Shown here piece by piece: positions 59,336-64,000 of a DNA stretch of 64,000 nucleotides. The DNA is from Metallyticus violacea. Its lineage: Eukaryota > Arthropoda > Insecta > Mantodea > Metallyticidae. The translations under genes were made by a program, and so were the position numbers. The stretch is taken from contig CM060830.1 in assembly GCA_030762175.1 (NCBI GenBank), forward strand, positions 50,367,001 through 50,431,000, written 5' to 3'. Under the pieces are notes generated by a model. The model was not told the origin of the DNA and did no database searches. It saw only the letters and a program-made list of their open reading frames with translations. How positions within the stretch are numbered: the first letter of the stretch is position 1; every line of letters starts with the position of its first letter.

Positions 59336-59690
59336 TAAAGTATTAAATATGTTCACACTAACTTCATTTACTTATATAACACTAGATCACGTTTTGGGAG
59401 CACTATCTCCCATCATCAGCGTTTGACTGACTATTTGATTTGATGGCTAAATCCCAAGGTACTTCTGTGGTGTCTTTGGTGGTTCTAGTAGGAACTTGCT
59501 GACTACAGAAGTACCTTGGGATCCAGCCACCAAATTGAGTTGTTGGTCAACAGCTGATGGTGTGAACAAATGCTCTGGAACATGTCATTGTGTTATATAA
59601 GTGGAGTTAGTGTGAACATGTTTAATACATTAGTGTATGATATATTACTGCCCCATTGTCTACAGCTTCATTAGTACAACTTATTTAAAT
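59336..59690. mobile_element. Foldback element, PLE-B terminal family, 355 bp
   Basis: Bounded by imperfect repeats CTTTTTTTGTACAC (59322-59335) and CTTTTTGTATAC (59691-59702). Arms: GTTCACACTAACTTCATTTA and GGAGTTAGTGTGAACATG; inner arms AATCCCAAGGTACTTCTGT and ACAGAAGTACCTTGGGATCC. The inner region matches the sequence next to the endonuclease end of PLE-B at 59.8-59.9 kb (TGGATTCCAAGTGCTTCTGT, AGTAGGAACCTGCTGA), linking this family to that PLE. Confidence 0.78.
59385..59419 (-). ncRNA. Hammerhead-like motif in 59.3-kb element
   Basis: Minus strand: CTGATGA, T, GGGAG-ATAGTG-CTCCC, AAAACGTGATC. CTGATGA and stem II are perfect, G12 and stem III are altered. A second copy in the right arm (59554-59586, CTGATGG ... 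GGAACATGTC) is more decayed. Confidence 0.45.
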
Positions 59691-60316
59691 CTTTTTGTAT
59701 ACATGTGTGTTTTCAAATGTCTCTTTACTTTACTTTTGTGTCCTATTAGAATTTATTAAATATCAATACTACACTTATACTACATTAAGACATGTTTTGA
59801 GGGCAATTGCTGCCATCATAAGCTGTTGACCAATTACTCGATGCAATAGCTGGATTCCAAGTGCTTCTGTGGAAGTCTCTGACAGTTTGAGTAGGAACCT
59901 GCTGAATTTAAACTTCCTCTTCAGGATGAAAATAATTTCCTAATCAGATAGCTCTACTGGGCTGTGAATATCTTTCTGCAGCTTAGTCTTTGGTTTAACT
60001 TTTTGATTTTGAGTCCAAAAGCAAGTTGCCACTGTTGATTTGTCTATTTGTTTCAAAACAAATAATCCTAAAGTGTTCCTTTCTTTGAAATTTTTCTTTG
60101 TTTTTCTGATGTATTTTTATTACATTCTGCACATTTAATTTCGCAAATTCATGATTTCTGTTCTGTTGGATTCTGTCTTTTACTATGGGACCTAGTACAT
60201 TTTTTATATTATATTTGTTCTTTGTGGCTAACTTTATGCCATGTTCTTTGAATATACTAATATCCTATTGAATTTGTTGTAAATTGGATGATATATGAAA
60301 CTTTTGAATTTGCTAC

Positions 60317-60621
60317 TTTCCTTGATGTTCTCCAGTGTTGAAACTTATCTTAAGGATTTTTGTCTTTTAAATTTATTGATCATTTTTATTATTGTGTCTT
60401 TTATTGAAACTATTGACTATTCCTGATTTAATTATTTGTTGATATTTTGCTTTGCACTCGGTTTCTGTGAATGTTTCCTTGATGTTCTCCAGTGTTGAAA
60501 CATATCTTAAGGATTTTTGTCTTTTAAATTTATTGATCATTTTTATTGTTGTGTCTTTTATTGACTATTCCTGATTTAATTATTTGTTGATATTTTGCTT
60601 TGCACTCAGTTTCTGTGAATG
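60317..60621. repeat. Tandem duplication inside PLE-B
   Basis: TTTCCTTGATGTTCTCCAGT ... TTTCTGTGAATG occurs twice in a row, 60317-60473 and 60474-60621. The copies are nearly identical apart from a small deletion (AAACTATTG) in the second. Confidence 0.92.
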
Positions 60622-60886
60622 GGCCGTTAACTACTATGTGCCAAGCTATAGAACACTGCATATTTGTATGGGATGGTGTTATGGCTGTTATTTTTTATAC
60701 AATTTTCTGTGTGTGTTTCTTTTCTGTGAATTCCAAAGTTGAGCATGTCTGCATTTCTTGTAATTTTTACATCCAGGTATATGGGAGCCACCCATTTTTC
60801 TCCACTTCTATGGTGAATTGTACAGAGCTATGTTGTAAGTTAAGGAGTTTCAGAGCATCTAATGATTATTTTTTCAGTATTATTGC

Positions 60887-61184
60887 TTTTTTATTTCTTT
60901 TGTTTATTTAATGAACACTCTAACATCTCAGGTCATAAGAGTCCCATTCTATTCAGGGTAGTGAAACAGCCATAAATTTTTCTCAGAGGCCTCTTCTATC
61001 AGGCTTGAGGTTCTTTTTCCTGTTGTAAATGTACGACACAAGACCCATGGCTTTACTTCCCTTCAGAAGGAAGCCATGCTTTAGGATTTTTATGCCTGAA
61101 AAAAAAAATCCATCGATCCTGGCCAGGTTTAAATCTGCGATCTTGGGTTTAGAAGGCAAGTATGGTTACCATTATACCACCAGG
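60887..61184 (-). mobile_element. SINE-A copy inserted in PLE-B
   Basis: Full SINE-A with tRNA-like head at right (A box GGTGGTATAATGGTAACCAT, minus strand). Bounded by ATTATTGC at 60879-60886 and 61185-61192. Confidence 0.87.
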
Positions 61185-62099
61185 ATTATTGCAAATATGT
61201 TGTCCACATACCTGTACCATGTCTTGAACATTAATGGGAATATATTGGTGATATGCATTTTGAAGGAATTTCTGAATAAATCTGCTTGAAATGGAGACAA
61301 GGAAGGTTTCTCATTGCTAGACCAGAAATTTGTTGATAATATTTTTGGTTAAAACTAAAGAAATTTTGCTGAATGCACATGTTTAGTAAGTTTTAGTAAG
61401 TCTTCTATTTTTTGCATTTGTAAATACTAACACTTCTTTTAATGTTAGTGCAAGGTTTTCTATTGGGATGCTGGGGAGAATAAAGCTTTTGGGTCAAAAG
61501 ACACCCCAGAGACATGTCCTAATGTTGCATAAGTAGAGTTGTGTTATCATATTTCATAAATATTATCACTCCATTGTCAGTAAATGTTTTAAGTTTTTAA
61601 GGTTATGAGCGTGCAGACTTTAATGGTGATTTCTTGATTTTAAGCTGAAATATTAATTTCAGTACCATTTTCCATTCCAACTTATTGTTTCATAAGTAAA
61701 AAATAAACTTTGCAGAAAGCTTGACTACCAATATTGATCATTTTCTGTTGAAACATGCATAGTTATGTAGAACTTTAAAAGAATAATTTCTATTTTTACT
61801 AATTCTATTTTGCTCTCAAATAAATAGATCAATTGAATGAAATCATAATCTCCCATTATAATTACCATTTTTTGCTAAAATGAGTCACTTAGTCATAAAA
61901 TCTGTACTGGAATAAATCCCTGGAAATATGCTTGGCAATTTGTATAGCCAGCTCTGAAGCACATGATAGATAGTTAAAGAGATAGTCAGGTTTTGTTAAC
62001 AGTAAGCTACCCTTGCCTCCTGCACCCTTACTGCTGCAACAATTTGCATACAAAAGCACCATCCCCATTTTTCATTAAAATAGATGTTTTGAATACTTA

Positions 62100-63055
62100 C
62101 ATGATATGCTCAGAGGTTTAAGAGTTACGCATTGTTTTCGAATCAACAGTATCTTGATATGCACTGATGTATATCAAATAAGAAGTGTAATTCAGCATCC
62201 AGTGTTTGAATGAGGTACTCCAGGCAGAGGAAACAATTTTGCAGCTAGTAAAAGAGAATCCAGCCGCAAGCACCCAAGATATGGCACATGCCATTGGAGT
62301 ATCACATTGAAACAGTTCATGAAACATTTAAGGGAACACTTACTTCATCTGTATCACATCCAAATGGTTCAGTACATCAGATTAAATTATTACCAGCGGA
62401 GAGTAGAATTTTGACAGTGATTAAAGGAACAATGTGTTTTCAATTCTGATTTTTCACAAGTACTAGTGACTGATGAAGCAGATTTTACACATAACAGTGT
62501 TTTGAATTTTCATAATAATTACACATGGGCTTTAGAAAATCCCCACATGGTGGGACAAGATCATTTCACTTAATATCAGAGTTGGAATAACTGGAGATAC
62601 ATTAACAGGCCCCTTCATATTATTGTCAAAATTGATTGAAACATGTTAAGCATTTTCTTAGAAATACTTTGCCTTCTCTTTTGAAGGATGTTCCTCTTCA
62701 AACAAGGCAAAACACGTAGTTAATGCATGATAAGGTGCTTCTTCATATTAGTACATAGGCTCACACATTTGAAACACAAGTATTCTGAGTGATGGATATG
62801 CCAATTTGAACTGATATGTTGACCTGCAGGATCTCCAGACTTCAGTTGTGTGGACTTCTATTGCTAGGGGCATTTGAAGAGTCAAATGTACAATGAAGGA
62901 ATTACTACAATCAAAAATATTTGCACATGTATGCTTGAAGCAGTTGGAGTTGGGCAGAATACAGAAGTTCAAGCAAGATTAGGAGTAAGTTGTTAAGGGA
63001 GATATGATGCTTGCATACATTCTCATGGTGCAACTTTTCAACATCTACTGTAAAT
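62100..63055 (+). mobile_element. Mariner-type transposase relic, nearly full domain
   Basis: Frames give FMKHLREHLLHLYHIQMVQY, RLNYYQRRVEF, FSQVLVTDEADFTHNSVLNF, HNNHTWALENPHMV, NVRVGITGDTLTGP, then WPAGSPDF and CVDFYCWGHLKSQMYN. This follows the arthropod Tc1/mariner-like order: H-L-Y-P-Y-H, RVEF, first catalytic D in TDEAxFTHxS, HxWAxENPH, GPF, and the SPDLxxxDFFLWGxLK block. Multiple stops and frameshifts. Confidence 0.78.
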
Positions 63056-63317
63056 GAAGACATCACATTATTCTGCTGCCTTTAAGTTAGTAATTTATTG
63101 AACAGCAAGAATGATGATTTTGCATAACATGTTCACATAGTAATTCTCAATAAACTATTTCTATGATTGGTATTTGAATACTCTTTAATTTTGATTGTTC
63201 CTCTATTGTATAGTCCCATGATTCACCACCCACTTCTATGCACCCTTTTAGCCTTACCTGTAAAATAGTCATAGGCTCTTTAGTCGTACTATACAGATAA
63301 TTTTCAATTATGGTTGC

Positions 63318-63630
63318 ATTGTGGCTAAGTAGTTAAACTGCTAGCCTCTGACTGCAGCAACCTAGGTTTGATTTCAGCAATAATAACTAGGATTTGTGGC
63401 AGATAAGGTGGTGCCTGGGCAGGTTTTCTCCAGGTACTCCAGTTTCCCCTGATACTATTACGTTATTGTTCAATCATCATCTCATAACCATCCTTGCCTT
63501 AATTATTATTCAACAGAATGTAGTCATTGGTGTGCATGTTACAAGCAGACTATGCTAATGCCCTCTGCCATTCATGTGTGGAGCTCCACTGCCCTTATTA
63601 GGCAAGTTTGTATTAGAAAACACACACATG
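63318..63630 (+). mobile_element. SINE-C copy
   Basis: Head TTGTGGCTAAGTAGTTAAAC with B-box-like TAGGTTTGATTTCAGC, and body GGATTTGTGGCAGATAAGGT, GGGCAGGTTTTCTCCAGGTA. Matches the 20.05-kb copy along its length. Confidence 0.75.
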
Positions 63631-64000
63631 TTCAATTATCTTCTACTGTTCATAGTAGCCAAAATTTCATATAGACTTTTTCAATCCTCATATTATAATG
63701 TATCTCATGTGAAATCTGTGCACTCATATCCCTAAACCTTACAAATTGAAAATTTTTGCCTTATATCAGATTACTTTTACTATGGGCTTAATTTGGAAAC
63801 ACCTGTATGTAAAAATAACCACATTTCATCTAGCTTCTCTCTCTCCTTTTTAACTTGAAACTTATATACAATATGCACCATAGGTCTAGTCCATGTAGCG
63901 ATGCTTATTTTATATAGTTACCTAACAGTATCATAGCTTCTACTTAAATAAATGAATTATAACTTCTTCCTTCATTGTACTTTTGTTTTTCAACATACAT
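63631..64000. other. Right edge, nothing recognised
   Basis: AT-rich sequence without a supported feature. Confidence 0.5.

Larger units (their letters stand above)
59755..61600 (-). mobile_element. Penelope-like element B, decayed (GIY-YIG end)
   Basis: Minus-strand frames in the 60.0-60.2 kb part give YEFAKLNVQNVIKIHQKNK and, in a neighbouring frame, RNTLGLFVLKQIDKSTVAT followed by CFWTQNQKV: the remains of the PLE GIY-YIG module (YIxKTKKNF, KSAIAxHFWxxNHK). Next to it, at 59789-59822, is a mutated hammerhead-like motif (CTTATGAT ... AAAACATGTC). Upstream coding sequence is rearranged by a tandem duplication (60317-60621) and a SINE-A insertion (60887-61184). A plus-oriented ACATGTCCTAATGTTGCATA near 61510 is another terminal piece. 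Confidence 0.7.

Overview
The window is AT-rich, intron-rich, transposon-dense animal DNA. The one gene recognised with confidence is the 5' part of Cullin-3 (Cul3), on the minus strand. Its protein sequence (for example [53 protein letters not shown]) reads as insect Cul3. Long introns, several tRNA-derived SINE families, Penelope-like and mariner elements suggest a large insect genome. A polyneopteran such as a cockroach, termite or stick insect is my guess, but the order cannot be fixed from this window. Layout: Cul3 starts at 41119 and runs leftward to 3763 in six phase-0 exons (41063-41119, 24870-25067, 18030-18215, 15902-16105, 10813-10992, 3763-3957). These encode 340 residues, covering the N-terminal extension and cullin repeats that bind BTB adaptors. 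The C-terminal half (cullin homology, RBX1-binding and neddylation region) lies beyond the left edge. Introns are about 16, 6.7, 1.9, 4.9 and 6.9 kb and are full of transposons. Right of 41.1 kb lie a CpG-richer putative promoter and about 22 kb with no recognised host gene, only weak candidate exons. Mobile DNA: four Penelope-like element (PLE) fragments carry the GIY-YIG endonuclease end (11.9-12.8 kb minus, 13.0-13.9 kb plus, 21.6-22.3 kb plus, 59.75-61.6 kb minus). There are LINE fragments at 0.1-1.0 and 23.0-24.1 kb, a Tigger/jerky-like transposase at 1.1-1.7 kb, and mariner-type relics at about 5.8, 33.9, 37.4, 49.5, 57.8 and 62.1 kb. At least three well-populated tRNA-derived SINE families are present, plus several single SINE-like copies. 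The most notable system is a set of short elements, several foldback in structure and flanked by direct duplications of 9-14 bp, at 16.1, 35.8, 47.1, 51.9, 58.1 and 59.3 kb. They carry hammerhead-ribozyme-like motifs, CTGANGAT, a GC-rich hairpin, then GAA followed by a self-complementary ACGT, ACATGT or ACTAGT and a C. Some share sequence with the ends of the neighbouring PLEs and look like non-autonomous derivatives. One sits only 35 bp upstream of the Cul3 exon 4 splice acceptor. Another interrupts a mariner pseudogene and leaves its reading order intact on both sides.
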